DNA of 50,098 nucleotides from Prevotella sp. (GTDB lineage Bacteria; Bacteroidota; Bacteroidia; Bacteroidales; Bacteroidaceae), in assembly GCA_017447515.1 (NCBI GenBank), contig JAFSNG010000014.1, positions 1-50,098 of the forward strand, given 5' to 3'. Below, piece after piece: positions 50,074-50,098 of the stretch; position 1 is the first letter of the stretch; each line of letters opens with the position of its first letter. The notes under the pieces are model-generated. The model did no database searches. It was not told the origin of the DNA and saw only the letters and a list, made by a program, of their open reading frames with translations. The position numbers and the translations under genes were made by a program.

Positions 50074-50098
50074 GTTTAGAGTTAAGTGTTTAGAGTTA
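50074..50098. repeat. GTTTAGA 7-bp tandem repeat at the right edge
   Basis: GTTTAGA, GTTAAGT, GTTTAGA, GTTA, running off the window. It has the same form as the spacer repeats inside the window, and probably marks the end of a gene further right. Confidence 0.7.

Overview
The window reads as chromosomal DNA of a member of the Bacteroidales, most probably a Prevotella-like species (Prevotellaceae). The support is a type IX secretion (T9SS) type A sorting domain at the left edge, promoters of the Bacteroidetes kind (TAnnTTTG near -7, TTTG about 20 bp upstream), a division and cell-wall (dcw) cluster in Bacteroidetes order without ddl, a glycine-lipid glsA/glsB pair, and many secreted polysaccharide hydrolases. 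No rRNA, tRNA, CRISPR array, transposase or phage gene was seen. Almost all the DNA is coding; the longest stretches without a gene are 22420-22686 and 40673-40872.

Layout. 1-1925 (+): the end of a T9SS cargo protein, a lipoprotein and a periplasmic TPR-like protein. 1942-4378 (-): DUF3109 protein, uracil-DNA glycosylase and a thioredoxin-fold lipoprotein without the CxxC. 4518-17759 (-): a run of exported glycan enzymes (GH2, sialate O-acetylesterase-type esterase, GH106, GH2, GH3) headed by a conserved unknown gene. It resembles the enzyme part of a pectin (rhamnogalacturonan-like) utilisation locus but has no SusC/SusD or regulator. 17836-20572 (+): two tandem histidine phosphatases. Then sufE and a MATE exporter (-) and a GH115 alpha-glucuronidase (+). 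24950-40672 (-): mraZ-rsmH-ftsL-ftsI-murE-mraY-murD-ftsW-murG-murC-ftsQ-ftsA-ftsZ. 40873-44965 (+): glsA, glsB and a beta-helix protein. 44980-50022 (-): two tandem sodium-dependent transporters, a helix-hairpin-helix protein and a dGTPase.

The most unusual signal is not a gene. (1) A tandem 9-bp repeat, CTAGAnnnT, with a fixed core and a freely varying triplet, occurs at five loci (4603, 32492, 41694, 46781, 47102). In coding DNA it encodes Ser-Arg-X runs; in two spacers it contains the stop codon of murD or glsA. (2) Other spacers between co-directional genes carry short 7- to 9-bp tandem repeats, each with its own unit. These usually include the upstream stop codon and run up to the next start; examples are murC-ftsQ, ftsQ-ftsA and the histidine phosphatases. 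(3) A dispersed palindromic element, bounded by CGCTCGAC and GTGCTCGCTTA and carrying a promoter, lies in the spacer at 22428-22656, partly at 4402-4491, and apparently inside the signal-peptide codons of the lipoprotein at 325-365. (4) Three 15-bp palindromes with an exact 22-bp period lie inside the GH106 gene. (5) Upstream of mraZ are three GTGG boxes with a 10-bp period that match the known MraZ operator layout.
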